NCBI RefSeq assembly: GCF_003391055.1
Contig: NZ_QUAJ01000014.1
Coordinates: forward strand, 26,970-90,969
Length of the DNA stretch: 64,000 bases
Origin: Psychrilyobacter piezotolerans
GTDB lineage: Bacteria; Fusobacteriota; Fusobacteriia; Fusobacteriales; Fusobacteriaceae
Direction of reading: 5' to 3'
This document shows, one piece after another, positions 33,896-42,130 of the stretch. How positions within the stretch are numbered: the first letter of the stretch is position 1; every line of letters starts with the position of its first letter. The notes below the pieces were generated by a model. It had not been told where the DNA came from and ran no database searches. It saw only the letters and a list, made by a program, of their open reading frames with translations. The translations under genes were made by a program, and so were the position numbers.

Positions 33896-35116
33896 TTATA
33901 CATCCCCTAAGATAGTATATGAATAATATTCCTCAGAGAAAACTTTATTCGCCACCTCTTTTATATCCTCGCAGCTTATCTTCTCGATTTCTTCTATAGT
34001 TTCCTCAACCGTTTTTATCCTTCCATAGGTCAGGTATGAGTTGGCCAACCTGCTCATCCTGGCCCTGCTGTTTTCCAGACCAAAGGTCAATGAACTTAAA
34101 AATTGGTTCTTTGATCTCTCCAGCTCTTTTTCGGTAACACTATTTTTCTTTATCTCCTCAAATTCCTCCAGAACTATCTGAATTACTTCATTATAGTCTT
34201 TAGGTGTTGTCCCGGCATAGATGGTAAATAACCCGCCTTCTCTGAAGTTTGACATATAACTGTAGATTGAGTAAGCCAATCCACGATCTTCCCTTATCTT
34301 TTGAAATAATCTGGAACTCATATTTCCGGCTAATATATTAGAGATTATAGAATATTTATACCTGTCTTCATCTAAGTAGGAAATTCCTTTAGTGTTTATA
34401 CATAGGTGGACCTGACTCATCTCTTTTTTAGAAACCTTTTTTCCGGAGTTTATTCTCATGGAAAATTCCCTGGGTATTTGAGTTTCTTTTTTCTCTATAC
34501 TACCCATGGTATCCTCTAACATCTCCATAACTTTATCTATATCCATATTTCCAGCTAAAGATATTACCATATTTTCCGGTGTATATCTCCTATTGAAATA
34601 ATCCACTAAGATCTCTCTGCTGATCCCGTTTACACTTTCAATACTCCCTAAAACTATGTTAGATTGGTCTCCGGAGATAGCAAATGTAGAATTTATATCA
34701 TGCACTTTTTCCTCTGGGATATCCTCATACATATTTATCTCTTCAATCACAACCTTCTTTTCTTTTTCCAGGTTTTCATCTGAAAAAGTAGAATTTAAAA
34801 ACATATCCGATAAGATATCTACCCCCACTTCCAGCCTGGAAGACAGCAGCTGTATATAATAAGCTGTGGTTTCCTTTCCGGTATATGCATTTATATTTCC
34901 GCCCACATCATCTATCTCTTCCGATAGTTCCTTAGCCGTCCTTCTGCTGGTTCCCTTGAACATCATATGTTCTAAAAGATGAGATACACCGTATTCACCG
35001 GCCTTTTCATCTTTTGATCCGGTTCCTACAAAGATTCCTATGGTTACCGATTGTATCCCGTCTATCTTATCAAAAAAAACAGGAATTCCGTTTTTTAATT
35101 TTTTTTCTATTATCAT
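33896..35116 (-). CDS. M16 family zinc peptidase (processing-peptidase-like)
   Basis: 406 residues, the size of single M16B peptidases. The inverted zinc motif HLLEH lies at residues 46-50, followed by the usual MMFKGT, and the downstream glutamate region VIEEINMYEDIPEEKV completes the site. The C-terminal half is the inactive-type M16 domain (RGLAYSIYSYMSNFREGGLFTIYAGT). Probably degrades small peptides; Bacillus counterparts are ymxG/mlpA. It is 11 nt downstream of lptG and separated from dut by a repeat-rich gap. Confidence 0.92.
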   Translation of the reverse strand: MIIEKKLKNGIPVFFDKIDGIQSVTIGIFVGTGSKDEKAGEYGVSHLLEHMMFKGTSRRTAKELSEEIDDVGGNINAYTGKETTAYYIQLLSSRLEVGVDILSDMFLNSTFSDENLEKEKKVVIEEINMYEDIPEEKVHDINSTFAISGDQSNIVLGSIESVNGISREILVDYFNRRYTPENMVISLAGNMDIDKVMEMLEDTMGSIEKKETQIPREFSMRINSGKKVSKKEMSQVHLCINTKGISYLDEDRYKYSIISNILAGNMSSRLFQKIREDRGLAYSIYSYMSNFREGGLFTIYAGTTPKDYNEVIQIVLEEFEEIKKNSVTEKELERSKNQFLSSLTFGLENSRARMSRLANSYLTYGRIKTVEETIEEIEKISCEDIKEVANKVFSEEYYSYTILGDV

Positions 35117-35127
35117 AATTTCTCTCC

Positions 35128-36204
35128 TTAATATTCTGCCTTATTCATTGCAATCATCCCTATACCTGTAAAGATAAGATTAGGCATCCATGCTCCAATA
35201 AGGGGAGACAAGATTCCTCCCATAGCTATGGCTTCGAAACTAGCCTGGACAATATAATAACCATAACCAAAAGCAATACTGAGGGCTATATTTATAGCCG
35301 ATGAACCTCTTACATATCTGCTTCCAAGAGACAGACCTAAGATTCCTATGACTACACAGGCAAATGGATAAGCTATCCTCTTATGGAATTCCACTTCAAA
35401 TTCCTTGGATTCTCCTCCAGTTTTACGGAGAAGTTCAGCTACCTTTCTCAATTCTGTTAAACTTAATTCATCTTTTCTGTATTTAGGAGTCAGAAATAAT
35501 TTTGGAGCATCTTTTAATTCCGAGTTTCTATAAACATTATGATAGACTACTGTTTTTTCCTCTATCTTATTTTCATTGGCTTCATCTAACTCCCATCTGC
35601 CGTAGGCAGTATATCTTGCTGACTTAGCCGTGATTATAGATTTTATAGCATCAAAATTCTCCGTTAAAATTACAATTTCTACTCCATGGGCTATATTTGT
35701 CTCTCTATTTATATAGTCAAAATGATAGATATAATCTCCATTTCCCCTAAGGTATACATCATTTTTTTCTGCTGGGATCCTATCTTCATCTATCTGGTTT
35801 TTTCTTTTTAACTCACGAGCTACCTTTAATCCTTTTGGCTGTAAGGAATTACTGATATAAAAAACTCCTCCTGCCATGATAAATGCAGCAATTATAGGCA
35901 GGAGAACTATCCTTCTAAAACTGATCCCGGAAGTTTTTAGAGCTATCACCTCTAAACTGCTGGCCATCTTATTTATTGTTATTAATCCGCCTAATAGTGC
36001 TCCCAGAGGGGATACCTGTACCAGTATCCCAGGAATCAATGCAGCCATATATCTGGCACCTTCAATAGTTGTCATCCTCCCGGAGGTAACATAGTTTATA
36101 ACTTTGAAGATCTGAGATATAACAAAAATCCCTATAAAAGCAAAGAGGGATAATAGAACTGACTTTATAAATTTAACTATTATATATCTGTCTATTTTTT
36201 TCAT
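35128..36204 (-). CDS. lptG: LPS export permease, LptG-type (YjgP/YjgQ family)
   Basis: 358 residues with the family layout: three N-terminal transmembrane helices, a periplasmic beta-jellyroll (about residues 105-265) and three C-terminal helices. With its LptF-like partner and LptB it pulls lipopolysaccharide from the inner membrane. ATG immediately follows the TAG of the partner gene (TAGATG). Assignment as LptG rather than LptF is by gene order only. The N-terminal MKKIDRYIIVKFIKSVLL is typical. Confidence 0.88.
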   Translation of the reverse strand: MKKIDRYIIVKFIKSVLLSLFAFIGIFVISQIFKVINYVTSGRMTTIEGARYMAALIPGILVQVSPLGALLGGLITINKMASSLEVIALKTSGISFRRIVLLPIIAAFIMAGGVFYISNSLQPKGLKVARELKRKNQIDEDRIPAEKNDVYLRGNGDYIYHFDYINRETNIAHGVEIVILTENFDAIKSIITAKSARYTAYGRWELDEANENKIEEKTVVYHNVYRNSELKDAPKLFLTPKYRKDELSLTELRKVAELLRKTGGESKEFEVEFHKRIAYPFACVVIGILGLSLGSRYVRGSSAINIALSIAFGYGYYIVQASFEAIAMGGILSPLIGAWMPNLIFTGIGMIAMNKAEY

Positions 36205-37296
36205 CTATCCCCTCCTTGCCTTTTTAATATACATAATTCCTGTGAGTCCTGCCAGAAGCAGGTTAGGAAACCATATAGCGATTACCGGATTGATAGTCCC
36301 CTTGCTGGATAACACTACTGCTACATTGAATAGGGTTATATATATAAATATCACTGCCATACTCAGTCCATAGCTGACACTTTTTCCGCTTCTATGGTGG
36401 CCCAAAGAAAATAATACCCCTAGGATTCCTAAAAATACTGCCGAAAACGGAGAAGCTAATTTTTTCTGCAGCTCTACCCTATAGGGTAAGATCTCTTCAG
36501 CAGCACTCTTATTCTCCTTTATTTTTTTTATATTTTTTAGGAGCATCACGGCAGACATAGTGTCTATCTCCTTTATCTCTACATCAAAATCAGAGAGAAA
36601 TGAAGTCAGCGGATGAACCTGACTCTTAAAACTTCCCCTTAACTTTTCCTTCCCCTCTTCGTCCAATTGATAAAAGGTCGCATCTTCTAAAGTCATAGCA
36701 CCATCTTTCCAAGTAGTTCTGTCTGCCAGCATGACATTTGGATAGATGTCTTTCTCACTCTTTTGAAAAATAACAACATCCTTTGCCTGGTTTGTTTTGG
36801 GGTCCAGCGTATCTATATAGATACTATATTCTCCTACATTTTCTAAAAACGTCTTCTCTGTCAATTGAAATGACGGTGTTTCAGTAGCAATTTTTACCCC
36901 TAAGGTCTCAGCTCTCACAAAAGATTCAGGTATTATTTTCTCCTGCAAAAAAATAGTAAGAAAAAATATTCCCACCGACATAAAAAATGGTACTTTCAAT
37001 ATCTTATTCAGACTCATTCCTATAGATACCATAGCCACACTTTCACTGGTTGAAGTCAGCTTATTATAGGTTATCATTACCCCAAGGAAAAATCCCATGG
37101 GGATCGTCTGGGACAATATCGGAGGTATGTAGTAGGTAAGCAGATGGAGCATATCCAGTGCCGGTACCCTTTTAACCAGGATACTTTCCATCATCTTTAC
37201 CATCAATTCTATTAAAAATATAAAGGTGAATAGACTTATTCCAAACAAAACAGGCATTTTTAATTGATTAAACAAATATTTATCTATTATTTTCAT
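36205..37296 (-). CDS. lptF: LPS export permease, LptF-type (YjgP/YjgQ family)
   Basis: 363 residues, same three helices/jellyroll/three helices plan as the next gene; the start MKIIDKYLFNQLKMPVLFG is characteristic, as is PYRVELQKKLASPFSAVFLGILGV before helix 4. It pairs with LptG and the LptB ATPase, whose gene lies about 8 kb away at 45129-45854. It follows cvpA by 10 nt. The cell therefore has an LPS-type outer membrane. Confidence 0.88.
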   Translation of the reverse strand: MKIIDKYLFNQLKMPVLFGISLFTFIFLIELMVKMMESILVKRVPALDMLHLLTYYIPPILSQTIPMGFFLGVMITYNKLTSTSESVAMVSIGMSLNKILKVPFFMSVGIFFLTIFLQEKIIPESFVRAETLGVKIATETPSFQLTEKTFLENVGEYSIYIDTLDPKTNQAKDVVIFQKSEKDIYPNVMLADRTTWKDGAMTLEDATFYQLDEEGKEKLRGSFKSQVHPLTSFLSDFDVEIKEIDTMSAVMLLKNIKKIKENKSAAEEILPYRVELQKKLASPFSAVFLGILGVLFSLGHHRSGKSVSYGLSMAVIFIYITLFNVAVVLSSKGTINPVIAIWFPNLLLAGLTGIMYIKKARRG

Positions 37297-37306
37297 AAAA
37301 TACCCC

Positions 37307-37855
37307 TTATTTTGACATATATTCTTTTATCTGTTTTTCTACACTTTTTCTGAATTCAAGCTCCTCTAATTTTTCTTTTACAGCTTCAGGGTAGTATCCC
37401 TCTAATTTTGTGACATTCTTTAGAAAGAATTTATTTACCCTGCTGTCTTTTGAATATCCTTCCATTCCTGAAGACATACTAGACAGTAAGTTAAAAAATA
37501 TTAGGAGTACGAAAATTATAAACCCGCCCTTTAACCCACCTAAAACTCCTCCCAAGATGCTGTCTGTCAATCCCATGAACATCTTAGGAAGAATTTTTCT
37601 TAAAACGGATAAAATAACAGAACTTGCCATATAGAGTCCTGTTAAAAGAGCTAAATAAGTTAAAAAATATAAAACATTTTCATTTATGTTAACGGTGCCG
37701 CTAACATATTCATAGACATAGGGTGTCCACTTTTTAGCCAAAACTACATTTAATATTAAGATGAAAAATGACAGCACCTCAAAGAAAAAACCCTTTTTAA
37801 AACCCATTAACACTCCCAAAACTAATATAATTCCAGCTGCAATATCTATATACAT
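37307..37855 (-). CDS. cvpA: CvpA family membrane protein
   Basis: 182 residues with about four hydrophobic segments; the N-terminal DIAAGIILVLGVLMGFKKGFF fits the CvpA/colicin V production family. Precise role unknown; E. coli CvpA affects envelope stress resistance and purF expression. It lies between the rRNA methyltransferase gene (9 nt) and lptF (10 nt) in one operon. Confidence 0.8.
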   Translation of the reverse strand: MYIDIAAGIILVLGVLMGFKKGFFFEVLSFFILILNVVLAKKWTPYVYEYVSGTVNINENVLYFLTYLALLTGLYMASSVILSVLRKILPKMFMGLTDSILGGVLGGLKGGFIIFVLLIFFNLLSSMSSGMEGYSKDSRVNKFFLKNVTKLEGYYPEAVKEKLEELEFRKSVEKQIKEYMSK

Positions 37856-37864
37856 TAACTCCTC

Positions 37865-39046
37865 CTATCTTTCAATTACTCTTACCCAAAGAGCTTTTAA
37901 ATATAGTGTTTCCGGTATATGCAGTACCCATGGATGATCTGTAGGCTGATAATTTATCCCTATTACCTCTAAACATAAACCATTTTTAGAAGCTGCCATC
38001 CTCGTCACTTCCATTACATCCTCTAAACTCATATGGTAAGCACAAGTTATAACTCCTAATATCCCACCTGTTTCCAGCATCTTAAAACTGTCTACGCATA
38101 GTTTATAGAAGAAATCTCTTCCCCTCTTTATATCTATTTTTTTCTTGATCAGTGAAGGAGGGTCTAAGGTTATAACATCATATTTTTCTCCCCTGTTTGA
38201 TAACGTTTTTAAAATAGAGAAGGCGTCTCCCTCTACAACTTCAAATTTATTTTCAAAACCATTTAGTTCATAGTTTTCCAGACATAGTTTCAGAGCATGG
38301 GGATTTTTGTCTACAGCTACAACTTTTTGACACCCTTCGGCAAGTGCCGCCACAGAGAACCCGCCGCTAGATGAAAACACATCTAAAAACCTGGTGTTTG
38401 AATTTAAAAATGGTCTTATAAATTTTCTGGAATCTCTCTGATCCAGGAAAAAACCGGTTTTTTGACCATCAATTATATCCACCGTATACTTTAAGCCGTT
38501 GTCTTCCATAGTTACTCTATCCGGTATATCACCATATATTATTCCCGTCTTCTGTTCTACTCCCTCGTGGGTTCTATTTTCTACATCACTTCTCTCATAG
38601 ATTCCCTTTGGTTTTGCTACTTTTTTCAATGCATTTATAATCTCCTGACGAAATGCCTCTACACCTGAATTTCTAAATTGCACCGATAGATATTTATCAA
38701 ATTTATCTACAATCAGCCCCGGTATTCCATCGGCTTCCGAGAAAAATATTCTGGTACAGTTGGTCTCTTTATTTAAATATTTTCTTTTATCGTATGCAAC
38801 TTTTATTCTATTTAATATAAATTTCTTATCTATAGTTTCTTCCCTGGTTGTCAACACTCTTACCAAAGCATTGGTATTTTCTACAACATAACCACGACCA
38901 ATAAATGTAAGATCCTCGCTGCATACATCTACTATGTCTCCAGTTTTAACTGTTCCCATTATTTGCTTTATCTCATCTTTAAATACATTTGGATAAAAAT
39001 TTTGTATCTTCTTTTCCTTATCTTTTTTTAACATTACTCTTGCCAT
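37865..39046 (-). CDS. Class I SAM-dependent rRNA methyltransferase (RlmI-like)
   Basis: 393 residues: N-terminal PUA RNA-binding domain (about 1-75), a linker domain, and a Rossmann methyltransferase domain with FLDVFSSSGGFSVAALAEG (SAM binding) and the catalytic-type DPPSL. This matches the YccW/RlmI family that methylates a cytosine C5 of 23S rRNA, though the target base cannot be assigned here. ATG 39046 is chosen since GAGGAGA lies 7 nt upstream; a TTG at 39061 overlaps that site. First gene of an operon behind an extended -10 promoter. Confidence 0.88.
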   Translation of the reverse strand: MARVMLKKDKEKKIQNFYPNVFKDEIKQIMGTVKTGDIVDVCSEDLTFIGRGYVVENTNALVRVLTTREETIDKKFILNRIKVAYDKRKYLNKETNCTRIFFSEADGIPGLIVDKFDKYLSVQFRNSGVEAFRQEIINALKKVAKPKGIYERSDVENRTHEGVEQKTGIIYGDIPDRVTMEDNGLKYTVDIIDGQKTGFFLDQRDSRKFIRPFLNSNTRFLDVFSSSGGFSVAALAEGCQKVVAVDKNPHALKLCLENYELNGFENKFEVVEGDAFSILKTLSNRGEKYDVITLDPPSLIKKKIDIKRGRDFFYKLCVDSFKMLETGGILGVITCAYHMSLEDVMEVTRMAASKNGLCLEVIGINYQPTDHPWVLHIPETLYLKALWVRVIER

Positions 39047-39090
39047 TTTATATCTCCTCAAAACTTTTTTAAATTTTTTCTATACTCTTA

Positions 39091-39099
39091 ATTATAACA
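39091..39099 (-). promoter_or_regulatory. Extended -10 promoter of the methyltransferase-cvpA-lptFG operon
   Basis: Minus-strand TGTTATAAT (39099-39091), an extended -10 element with no good -35. It lies about 45 nt before the start codon, downstream of the secF terminator. Confidence 0.55.
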
Positions 39100-39221
39100 C
39101 AAACCGTTATTTTAATTCTTGTAAAATTTCTCTCTAAAAGAAAGCGGCCTTATATCAATAGAAGGAGTAACTTTTTTGTCACCAATTACACGAATTATAA
39201 CCGAATTAAACAACTCTGAAT

Positions 39222-39266
39222 TAAAAAAAAATAGCAAATAGATAGATTTCATCTATTTGCTATTTT
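39222..39266 (-). terminator. Intrinsic terminator after secF
   Basis: A perfect 16-bp stem (39228-39243 with 39251-39266, 7-nt loop), followed by a T-run in the minus direction. It separates the sec genes from the next operon. Confidence 0.9.
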
Positions 39267-39274
39267 GATAATCC

Positions 39275-40168
39275 TTAGTTATGTCCGATATCCTCTAGTT
39301 TCTCATTTTTATCCAATAGATAGATAAGGGGGCTGGCCAAGAAGATAGATGAATAAGTTCCTATTAATACTCCTATCAATAGCGTTGTAATAAACACCTT
39401 TAAACTAGCTCCACCAAATAATAATATAGCTAGGATAGCCAGAAATGTTGTAAATGAAGTATTGATCGATCTGGTTAAAGTTTGGTTGACACTTAGATCT
39501 ACAGCTTCTCCCAGTGAACCCGCCTTCTTCTTTTTCAGTACTTCTCTGATTCTGTCAAATACTACTATTGTATCATTTATAGAATATCCTAAGATCGTTA
39601 AAACTGCTGCTATAAACGGTGTATTTACCTCGTATCCCAACAGTGCAATTCCTCCTACAGCTATTATAACGTCATGGAAAAGAGCTATTACTGCTGCCAG
39701 TGCAAATTTAAACTCAAATCTAACGGTAATGTACCCGACTATTAAGATCAATCCAACAAATAATGCTATTATTGCTGTGCTTTTTAATTCCTCCCCTATA
39801 GAAGCTCCTACCTTATCGGATCTAAGCAGGTCAAACTTCCCGCCTTTCTCTTCCAAGTCCTTCATAAAGTCATTTTTTACCTTTTCACTCATCTCAGGTG
39901 TTCTTATGATAACTTCATTCCCATCCGAGATCTGTACTTTCCTGCTGTTGTTGTCGATCTGCGGGATATCCAAAGCAATCTCATCCAATATGGGATTTAA
40001 TTCCTTCAATTCCATAGTTTTTTCAAATTTAACCTGAATAAGGTTTCCTCCGCTAAAATCAAGACCATAGTTTAATCCTTTGGACATCAATGAAACTAAA
40101 GCTAATACAACTAATATAGTTGAGAACGTAAAGAATTTTTTTCTATTTTCAATTATTTTTATTTTCAC
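39275..40168 (-). CDS. secF: Protein translocase subunit SecF
   Basis: 297 residues, six transmembrane helices and a periplasmic P1 domain. Motifs: LNYGLDFSGGNLIQVKFEK near the N-terminus and SINDTIVVFDRIRE in the RND-type core. With SecD it uses the proton or sodium gradient to pull exported proteins across the inner membrane. It is 2 nt downstream of secD. Standard length; ends at a strong terminator. Confidence 0.97.
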   Translation of the reverse strand: MKIKIIENRKKFFTFSTILVVLALVSLMSKGLNYGLDFSGGNLIQVKFEKTMELKELNPILDEIALDIPQIDNNSRKVQISDGNEVIIRTPEMSEKVKNDFMKDLEEKGGKFDLLRSDKVGASIGEELKSTAIIALFVGLILIVGYITVRFEFKFALAAVIALFHDVIIAVGGIALLGYEVNTPFIAAVLTILGYSINDTIVVFDRIREVLKKKKAGSLGEAVDLSVNQTLTRSINTSFTTFLAILAILLFGGASLKVFITTLLIGVLIGTYSSIFLASPLIYLLDKNEKLEDIGHN

Positions 40169-40170
40169 TA

Positions 40171-41400
40171 TTATTTCCCCCTAACACCAAATAAGATTGG
40201 CTTATCTATTTTAAATAACATTGTAAATCCTCTAAGTAATACCTTAGTTATTGTGATAGCTGTAAACATCGATGCAAGTACACCTATAGTCAGTGTTACT
40301 GCAAATCCCTTTACCGGTCCAGTTCCTAAAGTAAATAAGATAGTTGTTATTATAAGGGTTGTGATATTTGAGTCCATTATTGTACTGAATGCCTTTTTGA
40401 ATCCTGCCTCTATAGAAGCCATAACTGTATTTCCAAACCTCAACTCTTCCTTTATCCTCTCAAATATAATTACATTGGCATCTACTGCCATTCCCACTGA
40501 AAGAATGATTCCTGCAATCCCTGGTAATGTAAGGGTAGCACCAAAGAAATTAAGTGTAGCAAAGGTGATCAGACCAAAACAAATTAATGCCAGGTTGGCT
40601 ACCACTCCTGGTAATCTGTAGAAAACCATCATAAATACGGCGATTAGTCCTATAGCTATCATTCCAGCTGTTTTTGATTGAGCTATAGATTCATCTCCCA
40701 ATGTTGCTCCTACCGATCTGGTTTCCAAGATCTCAGCCTTTACCGGTAAAGCCCCTGCATTTAATAGTGATGCAGTATTTTTAGCTTCCTCTACCGTGTA
40801 GTTACCTGTAATAACTCCTTGTCCACCAGCTATCTCACTGTTGATTCTAGGAGCAGTCTGTACCACTCCATCCATTGTGATGGCAAGCTGTTTACCTATA
40901 TTATTTCTAGTTATTTCAGCAAATTTTGCTGCTCCCTCCAGGTTCATTACAAATGAAATTTGAGGTCTCCCCAGGTTGTCGTAAGATACAGCTGCTGATT
41001 TTAATGCCTTACCAGTTAATAAAGTTTTTCCCAATGTCCCATCTGCATTTTGTATCTTAAATTCCATAAGCGCAGTTTTTCCGATCATAGCTATTGCTTG
41101 TTCTGTATCGGTTATCCCAGGTAATTCAACCATTACCCTCTTATCTCCTACTTTTTGTACAGAAGATTCAGATACTCCCAAGCCGTTTACCCTTCTATTC
41201 AACACTTCAATAAGTCTTCCCATAGCTTCATTGTCTAACCTTTGTCCCTCTTCCGGTTTTGCCTCGAGCAGCACATATACTCCGCCCTTTAGATCCAATC
41301 CTAATTTTACTGGTTTAGTCATTGTAAACCATGCAGCACTCAGTACAACTATTGCCACAAATATTATTCTGTACATATATCCTTTTCTCATTCTAGCCAC
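40171..41400 (-). CDS. secD: Protein translocase subunit SecD
   Basis: 409 residues, on the short side for SecD (E. coli has 615), as in many Firmicutes and Fusobacteria. Motifs: KLGLDLKGGVYVLLEA, the P1 domain, and GMAVDANVIIFERIKEEL. The start is GTG at 41400, supported by GGGGAGG ending 9 nt upstream; the ATG at 41391 is 18 nt away. It follows ruvX across 97 bp that contain no clear terminator, and is coupled to secF. Confidence 0.96.
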   Translation of the reverse strand: MARMRKGYMYRIIFVAIVVLSAAWFTMTKPVKLGLDLKGGVYVLLEAKPEEGQRLDNEAMGRLIEVLNRRVNGLGVSESSVQKVGDKRVMVELPGITDTEQAIAMIGKTALMEFKIQNADGTLGKTLLTGKALKSAAVSYDNLGRPQISFVMNLEGAAKFAEITRNNIGKQLAITMDGVVQTAPRINSEIAGGQGVITGNYTVEEAKNTASLLNAGALPVKAEILETRSVGATLGDESIAQSKTAGMIAIGLIAVFMMVFYRLPGVVANLALICFGLITFATLNFFGATLTLPGIAGIILSVGMAVDANVIIFERIKEELRFGNTVMASIEAGFKKAFSTIMDSNITTLIITTILFTLGTGPVKGFAVTLTIGVLASMFTAITITKVLLRGFTMLFKIDKPILFGVRGK

Positions 41401-41497
41401 TTTTTCTGCCTCCCCTAACGGCTTTCAGCCGAATTGTCTCAAAGTTCTTAATTTATGTAGTAAATTTATAGATACTTTGGTGATACCCTTTTTTATC

Positions 41498-41917
41498 CTA
41501 TCTTTTCATATCCAGATACGTTTGCAGAATAATTGCTGCAGCTACCTGATCCACCGTCTTCCTTTTATTTATGGCACCCTTTACACCATTATTCTGCAGC
41601 ATCTTATCCGCTGACACCGTTGATAACCTTTCATCGATCTCTATAAACTCCAACCCGTCTATCTTTTTGTTCAATTTTTCCATGAATTCCCTTACTTTTT
41701 CAGCCTGACGTTTTTCTGTTCCATCCAGACTCTTTGGAATACCAATAACTATACTCTTGGTATTATGCTCTTCACAGAGCTCTTTTACCCTCATTACAGC
41801 CTTGGTTTTCCTCCTGTCTATTACTTCTAAAGGGGTTGCTATCATACCCATTATATCGGATTTAGCCACTCCTATCCTTACATCTCCTACATCCAGAGAC
41901 AAATATCTTTTAAACAT
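41498..41917 (-). CDS. ruvX: Holliday junction resolvase-like RuvX (YqgF)
   Basis: 139 residues, RNase H-like fold with YLSLDVGDVRIGVAKSD, IVIGIPKSLDGTEKRQ and the DERLSTVSADKML motif. The family takes part in pre-16S rRNA 5' processing and in Holliday junction metabolism. It lies downstream of alaS, the common alaS-yqgF order. The 213-bp gap before it holds three consecutive hairpins, so its expression may be attenuated relative to alaS. Confidence 0.95.
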   Translation of the reverse strand: MFKRYLSLDVGDVRIGVAKSDIMGMIATPLEVIDRRKTKAVMRVKELCEEHNTKSIVIGIPKSLDGTEKRQAEKVREFMEKLNKKIDGLEFIEIDERLSTVSADKMLQNNGVKGAINKRKTVDQVAAAIILQTYLDMKR

Positions 41918-41940
41918 ATTTTTTTACCTCTTCCTTTTAT

Positions 41941-42098
41941 GGTTTCTCCTATGGAGAAACCAAATTTAAGATATTTAGAAAAAGATTATGCAATAATCTT
42001 TTTCTAAAACTTTTTTATTAAATTCAAACTCAAGCCTAAACCTCGGTTTCCCCCATAAGGGTCTACATTTGAAATCAAATTTTAATTATATTTGATTT
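41941..42098. promoter_or_regulatory. Three tandem hairpins between alaS and ruvX
   Basis: Three stems in a row: 41941-41949 with 41953-41961 (9 bp, GGTTTCTCC), 41975-41988 with 41994-42007 (14 bp), and 42072-42080 with 42090-42098 (9 bp). None has a U-tract long enough to be a classic terminator on the minus strand. Possible mRNA processing or attenuation signals. Confidence 0.65.
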
Positions 42099-42130
42099 TA
42101 ATATTCGTAGAATCCCATCCGAAGGAAGAG
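42091..42130 (+). repeat. Short dispersed repeat (ATATTC...CCATC.GAAGGAAG), copy 2
   Basis: Matches 17073-17107 as described there. Directly adjacent to the alaS stop codon. Confidence 0.55.
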
